Virus record (IMG/VR): IMGVR_UViG_3300029797_000015
Location: 1-28,942 of that record
DNA length: 28,942 nucleotides
DNA from: a virus
Reading direction: 5' to 3' (one strand)
The translations under genes and the position numbers were made by a program. Below, one piece after another: positions 14,758-23,450 of the stretch (position 1 is the first letter of the stretch; each line of letters opens with the position of its first letter). The notes below the pieces were generated by a model. The model saw only the letters and a program-made list of their open reading frames with translations. It was not told where the DNA came from and searched no databases.

Positions 14758-16845
14758 TTAGTTAGTATTATTTGTTGTTGATACAATAGAGTCTTTAGTG
14801 AAGAGATATGATCCATTAATAATCCCAGGTTCATATACGCGAACACCCTTAGACAAAGGATCATATTCAAAGTATAAATCTTTCTCTTCAAACTTAGCTT
14901 CAATACTAGCAATGAAGTCAGTAAGAGATTTATTGACATCATCAATACTCATCTCAGGTGGGAACTGTTGATAGAAAGATGTAGGTATATAAGTTTCTAC
15001 TTCATCTCTAGAGCTATCCCAAATCAGCCCCTTGTCTTTATGAGGGGACTGATAAGTAAATTGTTGGTGTGTTGCTTTGAAGTCATGTTTGGCTTCTTTA
15101 ATAGCTGTAGCAGAATCTTTACCAGACGCTAATTTAACAAGAGCAAGTCTTCTAATAAACAATGTTTCATAAGCTGAGTTATCTTCCTCTGCGGTACGTG
15201 TTTTAATAGGGAGTTCAAGGTCAAATCTCTCTCTGACACTCTTCTTCTTAAACATAGCAGAAGCATTAACATACTCACCAAAAGTACCACCACTAGCCAT
15301 AAACCCAATGATGTCCAAGGCGTCCGCTTGTTCATAATCCACAATACCAGAGACTTTCCTAGGATCATTATTGATGTAAGATAGTACCTGCTTTAACCCA
15401 TCAGGTTCCCTAATAGAATCAGGGGTCTTAAATCCCGATGCAACAGCTTCAATATCAGACTTAACCTGACCAGCTATCTCACCAAAGAGACTTTTGAACA
15501 TCTTCTGTCCATCTTTATCAGTAAGCATACGGTCAACCATATCAGGGGATAATTGACCACTCATAAAGTGTTGTCTAAGTATCTCCTGAAGATGCTCATG
15601 TGATGGTGTACCTAGAGATGTTCCATCAGCAGCAAATAACTGATTACCAGCAGGTGATGTAGTAGGATCAGCTAATCCAGCTAGGAGAGATGTAGTATAA
15701 GAAGCTAGTGTTCCAATTCTAATCTGATCTTTCATAAGTGCGGTAGCTTTTCCAACATCCTTAGTAAGTTTCTTATTATAGGCATCTATAGCTGATTGAA
15801 CTTTTTCAGTTGCTTTAGTAACCTGACCACCTGCTTGATCAGCTAATGTCTGTTGTAGTGCTCTCAAACCACCAATATCATTATTCAAGACAAGAGAGCT
15901 GATCTGCTCATCAAGCTGTTTATTATTAGTAAAGTCTTGAATCATCCTGATGTTATTTGATTTAACCTTTGTAGCATTAATAGTTTCATCACCAAACAAC
16001 ATCCTATAAGTAATACCACCACTCAGACCTGGGACGTTCTTATCAGCCAATTGATCAATCTTAAGGAATCCATCAGGATGATTAGCTATAGCTTCAATTG
16101 TGCTCTTAGCTACCTTCATTGCATCCTCAGGCATCCTACCTGCAACACCACTCTGCATAAGCATAGTGAGTCCATTATGGAGATCATCAACACTACCATC
16201 CAACAGTTCATTAATCTGTGATTCAGCAGCTATCTGCCCCTGTTGCTTCCTGAAGTCATCCTTGACTGTCTCAGATGTCTTCCACACGTACTCTCGTGTC
16301 TTATTGGCGTCTACCCAGAACCCATTAAGGAATGCTCCAGAACTCCCAAGGGAACCATGAGCTTCTCCAAGGTCAGTAGCTACTTTCCTCTGGTGGTCAA
16401 TGAAGACCTGATCAATCTCTTCAGGGGACATATCAATAAACTCATCAGTCTTGAGTCTATCGTTAAATTCCATCATACCAATATTGAAAGCATTCCTACC
16501 TTGGATAGTGGCCAGGGATGCCATAGCAAATGGATCATACTGGAAGGGTACTTTATTCTCCTTCATCTCATTAGCTACTTCTTGGAATGATTTACCGTTA
16601 GCCCACTCCTGGGCATTCTTATCAGCTACCTTCTTAATATTATCGTAGGCGTCATTAGCACCTTCCATGACATCCAAAAGTGAACCAGCAAGGTTAAACC
16701 TCTCAGGTTCAAACTTAGGGGCCACAACCTGAGTCATAGCCCCTTTGGATTCTTGAAGTTGCTGCATAGCCCCGGAGAACTGCCTCCACTGACCAACAGC
16801 GGCACCAGCAGTTGTATTACTAAACTTACCACCTCCAATAGCCAT
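14758..16845 (-). CDS. Internal virion protein gp15-like, 695 aa
   Basis: Large soluble, mostly helical protein between the gp14- and gp16-like genes, the place and about the size of T7 gp15 (747 aa). In T7 gp15 forms part of the internal core and, with gp16, the periplasmic and cytoplasmic section of the DNA-ejection channel. It begins MAIGGGKFSNTTAGAAVGQW, shows many helical stretches (LQQTLADQAGGQVTKATEKV) and has no catalytic motif, signal peptide or membrane helix that I can see. AGAGGTGATGATGT precedes the ATG. The call rests on synteny, length and composition. Confidence 0.88.
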   Translation of the reverse strand: MAIGGGKFSNTTAGAAVGQWRQFSGAMQQLQESKGAMTQVVAPKFEPERFNLAGSLLDVMEGANDAYDNIKKVADKNAQEWANGKSFQEVANEMKENKVPFQYDPFAMASLATIQGRNAFNIGMMEFNDRLKTDEFIDMSPEEIDQVFIDHQRKVATDLGEAHGSLGSSGAFLNGFWVDANKTREYVWKTSETVKDDFRKQQGQIAAESQINELLDGSVDDLHNGLTMLMQSGVAGRMPEDAMKVAKSTIEAIANHPDGFLKIDQLADKNVPGLSGGITYRMLFGDETINATKVKSNNIRMIQDFTNNKQLDEQISSLVLNNDIGGLRALQQTLADQAGGQVTKATEKVQSAIDAYNKKLTKDVGKATALMKDQIRIGTLASYTTSLLAGLADPTTSPAGNQLFAADGTSLGTPSHEHLQEILRQHFMSGQLSPDMVDRMLTDKDGQKMFKSLFGEIAGQVKSDIEAVASGFKTPDSIREPDGLKQVLSYINNDPRKVSGIVDYEQADALDIIGFMASGGTFGEYVNASAMFKKKSVRERFDLELPIKTRTAEEDNSAYETLFIRRLALVKLASGKDSATAIKEAKHDFKATHQQFTYQSPHKDKGLIWDSSRDEVETYIPTSFYQQFPPEMSIDDVNKSLTDFIASIEAKFEEKDLYFEYDPLSKGVRVYEPGIINGSYLFTKDSIVSTTNNTN

Positions 16846-16884
16846 ACATCATCACCTCTTATTTATTTACAGTACATATTATCG

Positions 16885-17523
16885 TTACAACCCAGAAACA
16901 CGTCCACCTCCCATATTAAAACCACCACCTGTTCCGGTAGCGGTTCCTTGGGCACCACCAACATTGAAACTTCCTGCTCCACCTCCACCACCAAACATAC
17001 TACCAAAAGAGTAACCAGTAGCAGCTCCTTTAAGGGAACTAGTAAGTATAGAGAATAAAGCTTCCTCATCTGATACAATTGAATTATCGTAGGTCTGTTT
17101 AGCCTGTGATATCTTAGACTGAGCAGTGAGTCTATCAGCTTCCATCTGTCTCATATAGTTAGCTGTGACAATAGAGGAGTTCTCCTTAATAGAGGATTCT
17201 GTTCTAAGGTCATGCGCTTCAACAGACTGTGTAATCTTTTCTGTTGATCTACCCTCAGTACCTGTTTCAGCTATAGCAGCCTTAATAGTGGATTGATTCT
17301 GTCTAGAGTTATAAGTAAGGTTCTCAAGAGTGCGGCGTGCCCCATCAAAATTACTATTGATAGCAGTTATATTCCTGAGAACACCATAATTATAGTTAAT
17401 ACTAATGGACTTAATAGCTGCCTTATAGTTCTGTAAAGCAGCCTTATTAGTGGCACCTGCGGCACCTCCAGCTTGGAATGCACCTAGTAGACCACCAGCA
17501 CCAGCCATTATAATAGGAAACAT
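16885..17523 (-). CDS. Internal virion protein gp14-like, 212 aa
   Basis: Starts 4 nt after the nozzle gene and precedes the gp15-like gene, as in T7 (gp14 is 196 aa). The N-terminus is small-residue rich and hydrophobic (MFPIIMAGAGGLLGAFQAGG), as expected for the ejected protein that forms the outer-membrane part of the channel. The middle is a long, Gln/Thr/Ser-rich helix with many charged residues. The last 40 residues are very Gly-rich (SFGSMFGGGGGAGSFNVGGA and onward). That Gly tail is unusual for the family and looks flexible. Confidence 0.88.
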   Translation of the reverse strand: MFPIIMAGAGGLLGAFQAGGAAGATNKAALQNYKAAIKSISINYNYGVLRNITAINSNFDGARRTLENLTYNSRQNQSTIKAAIAETGTEGRSTEKITQSVEAHDLRTESSIKENSSIVTANYMRQMEADRLTAQSKISQAKQTYDNSIVSDEEALFSILTSSLKGAATGYSFGSMFGGGGGAGSFNVGGAQGTATGTGGGFNMGGGRVSGL

Positions 17524-17526
17524 AGG

Positions 17527-20500
17527 TTACATCCTCCTCGCCCTAGTTGTATATAGTCCTTCCCAACCACCACCAGTGATGCCAAAGGGTGTAGGAGAGT
17601 CAGATTCAATTACAATCTGTGTCTTAGTGTTATGACCATGAATAGGTATCCTGAACTGTTCATTACCTATAGCTGTGCTTCCAAGTTCTGTGCTTTCTGT
17701 CCCAAGGATTCTAGGAGTGAACCTATAATAGAATACCCTACTATTATCATTAATCTTTCCATCAGGATATACATAGACAGAGAAAGGTCCACAATCAGTA
17801 GTATCCAACCAGAGATACCTAAGCATCAGAACACCTTCAGTATATGGTATAATACTACCATTCTGATTAGTTGACTTAAGGTATAACTTAGAGAGTTCAG
17901 CAGTAAAGGTAAGTGTTCTCCCAATGACTACAGCACGATCACTAAAGTTACCGTATAGGTAGAATGATCCACCATCAATAGCATCTCTAGATTCTTCTAA
18001 GATAGCTCTAAACAGACCATCAGATGTAATCACATCGTAAGTTCCATCACCCCAGATACGGGTACTATCATAACCATAAATATCAGCTAACCTAAAGAAT
18101 GTCTTGTTAGTAGCTGCATCATAGTTACCACTAGGAACTGTATACTCTACTTTACGATCAATAAAATACCTAGTCTGTTCAGCATCAGGGAAGTCAACTG
18201 TGTTACCAACAAGTCTAAGGTAATGAAGTTCAACACCTTCAGGGGTAGTTACTAACATCATTAACCTATCATCAACGAACTCTGCAAGGTGTATCAGCCA
18301 GTCCTCAGGGAATACCCATTCTGACCATGACTGTTGTACAAACTGATTGTTCATCTCTTTGAACTTAAATACGAATACTTTATTACGAGCACTCTTAGTT
18401 AGCATAGAGATGATATCCTCAGTCACACTACCAGACATCCTAAAGAGTCCATTAGGTAAGTAATTAGGTACATGAGCTGTTACATCATCTGCTCGTTTAA
18501 GTTCAGGTGACTCAATAACAGAGGCATATTTATACACACTAGAATAAATAGCACGCTTGGATACAAAATAGATGCCGTTACCAATAGAAACAGGAGCACA
18601 TGATTTATCGTAAGCATTAGCTGAAACATAATCTACCCTATTGTTCTTTGCACTTAATACACCTTCACCTCTAAGGATGAACTGAGCTTCCTTAGCAAAC
18701 ACAAGTAGGTCTGTCTCCATGGGGACAGCATCAAGGAGAATATTAACTGAAGCATTCTTCTTCACATCAGCAGACACTGCAACATCAATAGGGTCTTCAT
18801 CAATAATACCAGTAGCTGAGTCAAACCAGAACTGGAAGAACTCACTAGACTTAGACAAGATAATATTCTCATCAGAGAGGAACCCTAACCTATTTCTGAA
18901 GAAGAAGATATCATTAATAGTTCTGTCCACAAAGGAAGGCTTAGAGTTAGTATTGTCATCACCTGTCAATCTCTCATACCACTCTACAGGCTGAAGAGTA
19001 AATGTTCCATCAGCTTCTCTAACAAGAGACTGAGGCATGGTGTTAGGGTCTATCTCTACTTCAATATCAGGAGCAGCCACCTCAACCCAGTTAGTCTTAT
19101 CAGCTTTGTACTCCAACCAGAAGTCGTCAGTAGTCTCTGTGTTATACCCTTTAACTCTAATTCTTAAGTTAGGAGCACACACAGGAGGGAGATCATTAAT
19201 TGACTTAACCTCACCCATGAAGCACTTCATATTGTTATTACCAAAACCATCACCACATGTGATAATATCAGTGCTAGAGAATGGGGTTCCATTATAACCA
19301 GTGAGAAGAATCCAATCCTGTCCAGCTTCATAATCATACAAAGCTGTACTCAAGTTAGAGGCTAACTGTGCTATAACATTAGTAGTAGTAGCACTCGTAG
19401 AATGTGATGGATCACTGCCATTAGGAACAGTATAACTAGCGATAGCAGAGCCATTAAGGAGTATTTCATGTTTCTTTCCGTATGCTGTATTCTTACAATA
19501 AATAAGTGCTTGAACAGGTAAAGCTAGTGTCTTCTTAGTGGTCATACTAACTTCTTTCTCTTTATTGAGAATGAAAGTATAATCAGCAATAGTGACAGCC
19601 TTAATAGATTCTTCAGGGGCACCTGTAAGACCACTAAAATAAGCAGCAGATTCGGGTGTGATAGTTACATCATATTCAGTACCTTCAAGGTCAAATACCC
19701 TGACCATCTTAGGAGGCGGTGGGGTTTCAGTTGGGTCATCATTGTATACAACACCTGTTACAATAAGCTTAACAGCTCCATGCCCACCTTTCTTACCAAG
19801 ATACTTAGGGCTGATAGGTTTATCACCACCTTCACCAACAGTTACATAAACAGTTCTAGCACCTCTCTGGAGAGTAACTTTAGACTTAACATAACCACCA
19901 GTACCACCACCACCGTGTCTCTGCTTGTACGATGTATAGGTACCACCACCATATCCCTTAGATGTACCCCAAATGGTGTTAATATACCTAGTAGGTGCTG
20001 TATAATAAGACTCATACTTGTAGTACCCAGGAAGACCTCCAGGGAGACCTCCTAGAGCCTGAACAGCATTTCTACCACCTTGTCCACCGCCAACAGAAAC
20101 AATTTTTTCATTACCTATATTTAGAACAGAAGCAGTACCCGATTCTCCAGGGGTCATCTCGTCATATGTAATTCTATCTGTAAAGTAATTAACATCTTTA
20201 TCCTGGCATAAACCACCCTCACCACCTCCACCAAGAACCCAATACTCAAAAGTCTGCGCCCATTCTGGAAGCTCTACCTCATAGGTTCCAGGAGTAGTCC
20301 ACTCATAGGTGAGAGACATAGGAGTACCTTCTTGATCAGTGGGATCAGGTAACACATAATCACTAGGAGGGGTAAGAACCATAATATACTTTTCATTTTC
20401 ATCCCTATTGATAACATGTATCTTACTAGTGTCCAAGTTAGGAATAGACATCTTCTTTAGGAATACACTAGGAGGTCTCTTAAGTAACCCTAAGACTTCA

Positions 20501-20610
20501 TCAGAGAACCCATTAACCTGTCTTTCAAGCTGGTCAGGAAACCTAAGCTGTGAAGGCTGTTGTGATATACCTCCTTTGAAAGAAGGAAGGGCTTGGGAAA
20601 TCAAACCCAT
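17527..20610 (-). CDS. Tail tubular protein B / nozzle (T7 gp12-like) with a glycine-rich inserted domain, 1027 aa
   Basis: Forms the tail nozzle below gp11, holds fibre N-termini and opens for DNA exit. The family start is clear: SQALPSFKGGISQQPSQLRF, then GFSDEVLGLLKRPPSVF and HVINRDENEKYIMV. The usual partner strand (MVRVFDLEGTEYDV, from residue 302) comes only after an extra ~215 residues (about 84-300). This insert begins like a Gly-rich adhesin domain (TTPGTYEVELPEWAQTFEYW, then VLGGGGEGG) and has VGGGQGG, GGLPGGLPG, GYGGGTY, RHGGGGTGGY and VGEGGDKP, and ends in a TPPPPK linker. Without it the length is about 812, near T7 gp12 (794). The remainder, including DRTINDIFFFRNRLGFLSDE, is conserved. 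GGAGG stands 7 nt before the ATG. Confidence 0.95.
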   Translation of the reverse strand: MGLISQALPSFKGGISQQPSQLRFPDQLERQVNGFSDEVLGLLKRPPSVFLKKMSIPNLDTSKIHVINRDENEKYIMVLTPPSDYVLPDPTDQEGTPMSLTYEWTTPGTYEVELPEWAQTFEYWVLGGGGEGGLCQDKDVNYFTDRITYDEMTPGESGTASVLNIGNEKIVSVGGGQGGRNAVQALGGLPGGLPGYYKYESYYTAPTRYINTIWGTSKGYGGGTYTSYKQRHGGGGTGGYVKSKVTLQRGARTVYVTVGEGGDKPISPKYLGKKGGHGAVKLIVTGVVYNDDPTETPPPPKMVRVFDLEGTEYDVTITPESAAYFSGLTGAPEESIKAVTIADYTFILNKEKEVSMTTKKTLALPVQALIYCKNTAYGKKHEILLNGSAIASYTVPNGSDPSHSTSATTTNVIAQLASNLSTALYDYEAGQDWILLTGYNGTPFSSTDIITCGDGFGNNNMKCFMGEVKSINDLPPVCAPNLRIRVKGYNTETTDDFWLEYKADKTNWVEVAAPDIEVEIDPNTMPQSLVREADGTFTLQPVEWYERLTGDDNTNSKPSFVDRTINDIFFFRNRLGFLSDENIILSKSSEFFQFWFDSATGIIDEDPIDVAVSADVKKNASVNILLDAVPMETDLLVFAKEAQFILRGEGVLSAKNNRVDYVSANAYDKSCAPVSIGNGIYFVSKRAIYSSVYKYASVIESPELKRADDVTAHVPNYLPNGLFRMSGSVTEDIISMLTKSARNKVFVFKFKEMNNQFVQQSWSEWVFPEDWLIHLAEFVDDRLMMLVTTPEGVELHYLRLVGNTVDFPDAEQTRYFIDRKVEYTVPSGNYDAATNKTFFRLADIYGYDSTRIWGDGTYDVITSDGLFRAILEESRDAIDGGSFYLYGNFSDRAVVIGRTLTFTAELSKLYLKSTNQNGSIIPYTEGVLMLRYLWLDTTDCGPFSVYVYPDGKINDNSRVFYYRFTPRILGTESTELGSTAIGNEQFRIPIHGHNTKTQIVIESDSPTPFGITGGGWEGLYTTRARRM

Positions 20611-20627
20611 AGTTACACCTCCATATA

Positions 20628-21203
20628 TTATCTGGACTGATTACCAGACACAGTTTCATTATTGTCGTACAAGTTATACTGACCCATTTCAATTTCAAGT
20701 TTGTTAAACTTAATGAGAGCTTCTTGTTCTCTCTGTGCTAACACCTGATCCATCTCAGGTGAGGTCAGTTTTACATTCTGAAAGTTTCTAGCTGTCACCG
20801 CTGTAATATAATTACGAACAGGTTCAGGAAGGTCTTCAAAGGGATACTCACGGACCAGTTCAGTCAATACAATAGATGAATTAAAAAGATCAGTGTTATT
20901 ATCAAGATCAAAGAAATAACCACCTCTATTGATGTATCTACCACTAGCAATAACCCTAAGGATATCTTTAGTGTACACAATCTTTTTAGAGGTATCAGGA
21001 GTAAGTGTTACATTCTCTTGAAGATTCCATGCCCAACCTTGTGCTTGAATATCTCTAGATACTTTACTAAGCATACGAAGGGCATCAATAGCGTCAACAT
21101 TAGTGAGTTCAGTAAGGGAGTTAATAGGAGGACTCCCTACGGAACTAATGATAGTATTAACAGCATCCAACGTAGGATCATTAGAATAAATATAATCAGC
21201 CAT
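20628..21203 (-). CDS. Tail tubular protein A / gatekeeper (T7 gp11-like), 191 aa
   Basis: Head-to-tail adaptor ring under the portal that also anchors the fibres. Typical family features are VNTIISSVGSPPINSL, DALRMLSKVSRDIQAQGWAW and the C-terminal helical block AVTARNFQNV followed by QVLAQREQEALI. T7 gp11 is 196 aa. It is the first gene after the capsid terminator, with AGGAGG about 12 nt before the ATG, so expression should be well below that of the capsid gene. It lies 17 nt upstream of gp12. Confidence 0.95.
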   Translation of the reverse strand: MADYIYSNDPTLDAVNTIISSVGSPPINSLTELTNVDAIDALRMLSKVSRDIQAQGWAWNLQENVTLTPDTSKKIVYTKDILRVIASGRYINRGGYFFDLDNNTDLFNSSIVLTELVREYPFEDLPEPVRNYITAVTARNFQNVKLTSPEMDQVLAQREQEALIKFNKLEIEMGQYNLYDNNETVSGNQSR

Positions 21204-21231
21204 ATTAGTAAGGTTCCTCCTAATTATTAGC

Positions 21232-21268
21232 TAAAAAAGGGGAGCCAGAGGATAACCTCTAACTCCCC
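21232..21268 (-). terminator. Strong intrinsic terminator after the major capsid gene (T-phi-like)
   Basis: On the transcribed strand GGGGAG (21268-21263) pairs with CTCCCC (21244-21239), and inside it AGAGG pairs with CCTCT around a TTAT loop; six T follow (21238-21233). Only two small internal mismatches interrupt the 13-position stem. It lies 21 nt past the capsid stop and before gp11, exactly where T7 has T-phi, which trims transcription so that capsid protein is made in excess over tail proteins. Confidence 0.93.
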
Positions 21269-21288
21269 AAGGGTATACAGTAATAAGA

Positions 21289-22266
21289 CTAGGCAATAGC
21301 CAGTTCAGTGAACAGCACAACAGACTCAGGACGGAGACCGTCATGACCCATAGCGTACTTACCAATGATCTGATCAGCCTGATACTCAGCCCGACGAGCC
21401 TGTTCCATAGCCAGATCACGCAGCTTAACAGTACCAACAGCCGAACGATGCATAGCAATACCAGTAATCGTAGCGGTCACCAGAGAGGCATCAAAGGTGT
21501 GCTTACCATCAGCACCACCATCCAGCAGGTGAGGAACTTCAATAACCTCAAAGCCAGCCACGTTCTTAATGTTACCAGTCTCCAGATCAATCAGAGCCGG
21601 GTAGTTAGCAACATTAGGAAGCAGAGCAAGCAGAATAGCTGTATACACTTCAGGAGTACAGAAGAAGTAACGCTCAGAAGCCGGAACATAGTTAGTGGTC
21701 ATCGTAGCACGGGCAGTCATAAGACCCTCAATGATCTTCTGACCAAAGGCAGCGGTCTGGGCAGCAGCACCAGTGACGATCTCACCAGCAACACCAGTAC
21801 CCTTCGGCTTAGAAGCACCATCAGGGATATTAGCGGTATCCAGAACGATATTAGCGGCCTCAGCGAGAACAGCACCATCAGCAGCAAGAGCCAGAGCCTC
21901 ACCCATCTGACGGCTATACTCAGTACGCACATCGTAGTGGTTCATAGCCTCTTCAATATCAGTAATAAACACATCCGAAGTCAGAAGACCATCAATAGCA
22001 ATGATCCGCTCGTTGTGTTCAATCTTAGTACGCTGATCATCAAGGTTGTTACCAGGGGTCAGGTACTTAGCCACCGCACGACCCATAATAGGGAAGCTAG
22101 CGGACTTACCATTAGTAATAGTGCGGACCTGATGTTTGTCCATCACCTTAGTCATACGGGTGAAGGCACCAAGCACCTCACCAGCAAACACTTTCAGAAA
22201 GATAGCCCAACGATCACCACTAGACAGTACCTGACCGGGGGAAGCAATAACAGACTGAGCAGCCAT
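21289..22266 (-). CDS. Major capsid protein (T7 gp10-like), 325 aa
   Basis: HK97-fold shell protein. Family signatures include RWAIFLKVFAGEVLGAFTR near the N-terminus, TITNGKSASFPIMGRA, and VIEVPHLLDGG plus GTVKLRDLAMEQARRAEYQA toward the C-terminus. T7 gp10A is 345 aa. TTGGAG lies 9 nt before the ATG. The gene uses many more C-ending and CGN/GCC codons than its AT-rich neighbours, as expected of the most highly expressed protein. A strong terminator follows. I see no obvious slippery site for a gp10B-type frameshift product, and the terminator directly after the stop leaves little room for one. Confidence 0.96.
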   Translation of the reverse strand: MAAQSVIASPGQVLSSGDRWAIFLKVFAGEVLGAFTRMTKVMDKHQVRTITNGKSASFPIMGRAVAKYLTPGNNLDDQRTKIEHNERIIAIDGLLTSDVFITDIEEAMNHYDVRTEYSRQMGEALALAADGAVLAEAANIVLDTANIPDGASKPKGTGVAGEIVTGAAAQTAAFGQKIIEGLMTARATMTTNYVPASERYFFCTPEVYTAILLALLPNVANYPALIDLETGNIKNVAGFEVIEVPHLLDGGADGKHTFDASLVTATITGIAMHRSAVGTVKLRDLAMEQARRAEYQADQIIGKYAMGHDGLRPESVVLFTELAIA

Positions 22267-22286
22267 ATAATAAACTCCAATTAATA

Positions 22287-22562
22287 TTAGTTAAAATTTT
22301 CTCGTAGATATTCAATGTAATGCAACAACTTGGCAGTATCTGGTTTATCTAGGCAGATACCACCTTCCTCATTCACTGTTGCGCTTGGTAGATTCGGGTA
22401 CGGAGGAATTGGTTTCCTTATTGTCGTTAAACCTAGACATGAACTGAGAAGCAGGGTCATTATCAATAGCATCATACTCATCCTGAGCTTTCTCAGTTTC
22501 GTACTTCCTAAAGATACGCCTAGCGATCTCAAGTATGAGGTTAAGAAGTGTAAGGATAGCAT
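22287..22562 (-). CDS. Probable outer-membrane spanin (Rz1-like lipoprotein), overlapping frame, up to 91 aa
   Basis: A hydrophobic stretch MSMMLLIMTLLLSSC ends in a lipobox (LSSC, Cys42 of the longest frame). After it come a Pro-rich segment (KPIPPYPNLP) and GGICLDKPDTAKLLHYIEYL, a pattern I associate with phage o-spanins, which join an inner-membrane partner to break the outer membrane at lysis. Most of it overlaps the 65-aa gene in another frame, the classic Rz/Rz1 layout. The ATG at 22562 is 8 nt from GGGAGG and gives a long N-terminus before the lipobox, as T7 gp18.7 has to my memory; internal ATGs at 22481 or 22475 (AGGA 5 nt upstream) are alternatives. It lies between scaffold and capsid genes, an unusual place for lysis genes. 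Confidence 0.65.
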   Translation of the reverse strand: MLSLHFLTSYLRSLGVSLGSTKLRKLRMSMMLLIMTLLLSSCLGLTTIRKPIPPYPNLPSATVNEEGGICLDKPDTAKLLHYIEYLRENFN

Positions 22563-22566
22563 TCAT
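22369..22566 (-). CDS. Small protein, 65 aa; possible inner-membrane spanin partner or unknown virion-region protein
   Basis: Starts 4 nt before the overlapping lipoprotein frame and shares its GGGAGG, here only 4 nt from the ATG. The N-terminus has a short hydrophobic helix (AILTLLNLILEIARRIF), then a charged helix (KYETEKAQDEYDAIDND) and PASQFMSRFND. A hydrophobic start followed by a charged helix fits an i-spanin, but 65 residues is short and the hydrophobic part is interrupted by charges at positions 13-16. It could equally be a small conserved podophage protein of unknown role that happens to overlap the spanin. It begins 14 nt after the scaffold stop. Confidence 0.65.
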   Translation of the reverse strand: MNAILTLLNLILEIARRIFRKYETEKAQDEYDAIDNDPASQFMSRFNDNKETNSSVPESTKRNSE

Positions 22567-22580
22567 TATACCTCCCTTGA

Positions 22581-23411
22581 CTAGAGCCAGTTAGTTTTCA
22601 TGAGCTTCTGCTCAACTTCCTTAGTGTAGGCTCTATCTCTACCATAGCGTCTATCTGAAGTTGCCTTAGACAACTCAGCCTTAGTTTTGTATCCTTCAAC
22701 AGTTGTGGCTGTTCTAGGTGCTCCAGGCAATCTAGGACTACCAGTACCAAAAGAAGAACCCATACGGGCAATAAACGAATCCATGTACAACTTAGCTGTA
22801 GCCAAGTCATTACGATCAAGGGCAGCGTCATATGCCACCTGTTCGTTCTTAGGTACGTTCTGGAATGCCCATCCCATAACCTGCTTATAGTTCTCTTCAC
22901 TACCAGCAAGATTATGGATAGCTGTTTCAAAGTTACGTTCTACAATCTCAGCAGCTTTGATGTACCCATCAATCACTGTCTTACTATAACCAGCTTCACT
23001 AAGCTTGGTATAGGTAGCCTCCGAGAGAGAACCATTATCCTCAAGTTCCTTAATAGCAGCCTCAAAGTCGATACCTTTCTCTTTAAGATTGGTACCAAGC
23101 TCATTTACTGCATCTTTAAGTTCCTGTCGTTCTACTTCTGGTGCTTTCTCTCCGTCACCATCTGTAGCTTCCTTACCATCCGCTTGTGAAGAATCGTCTG
23201 TATTATCGTTAGAGCCATCGGTATCAGGCTTAACATCCTTATCAGACTCTGCACCAGTTTCACCTTCCTCATCTTCTCCTTTAATAGTAACGTGGGTACC
23301 ACCGGAGGATACCTCCACGTCAATATTATCGAGGTCATCCAGATTTCCAGTGATAGCACCGGGGCCATACAATTCTTCAGCAGCACTAGTTCCAACTTGT
23401 TTATCTGCCAT
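22581..23411 (-). CDS. Capsid assembly scaffold (T7 gp9-like), 276 aa
   Basis: Internal scaffold that directs procapsid assembly and leaves before or during packaging. It lies between portal and capsid genes as in T7 (gp9 is 307 aa). The N-terminus is very acidic and low-complexity (EDEEGETGAESDKDVKPDTD). A helical core follows (LKDAVNELGTNLKEKGID, EDNGSLSEATYTKLSEAGYS, IKAAEIVERNFETAIHNLAG). The C-terminus is basic (TSDRRYGRDRAYTKEVEQKL), as expected for the end that contacts coat protein. Ribosome site GTAGGT precedes the ATG. Confidence 0.93.
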   Translation of the reverse strand: MADKQVGTSAAEELYGPGAITGNLDDLDNIDVEVSSGGTHVTIKGEDEEGETGAESDKDVKPDTDGSNDNTDDSSQADGKEATDGDGEKAPEVERQELKDAVNELGTNLKEKGIDFEAAIKELEDNGSLSEATYTKLSEAGYSKTVIDGYIKAAEIVERNFETAIHNLAGSEENYKQVMGWAFQNVPKNEQVAYDAALDRNDLATAKLYMDSFIARMGSSFGTGSPRLPGAPRTATTVEGYKTKAELSKATSDRRYGRDRAYTKEVEQKLMKTNWL

Positions 23412-23450
23412 ATAATATTACCTACTAATGTTCATATGCATACATCTATA

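Noticed and set aside
21343-22284. Plus-strand ORF of 313 codons opposite the major capsid gene
   Set aside because: It mirrors the capsid gene frame, has Ser/Thr/Asn-rich low-complexity composition and no ribosome site; it is a shadow caused by the codon bias of the capsid gene.
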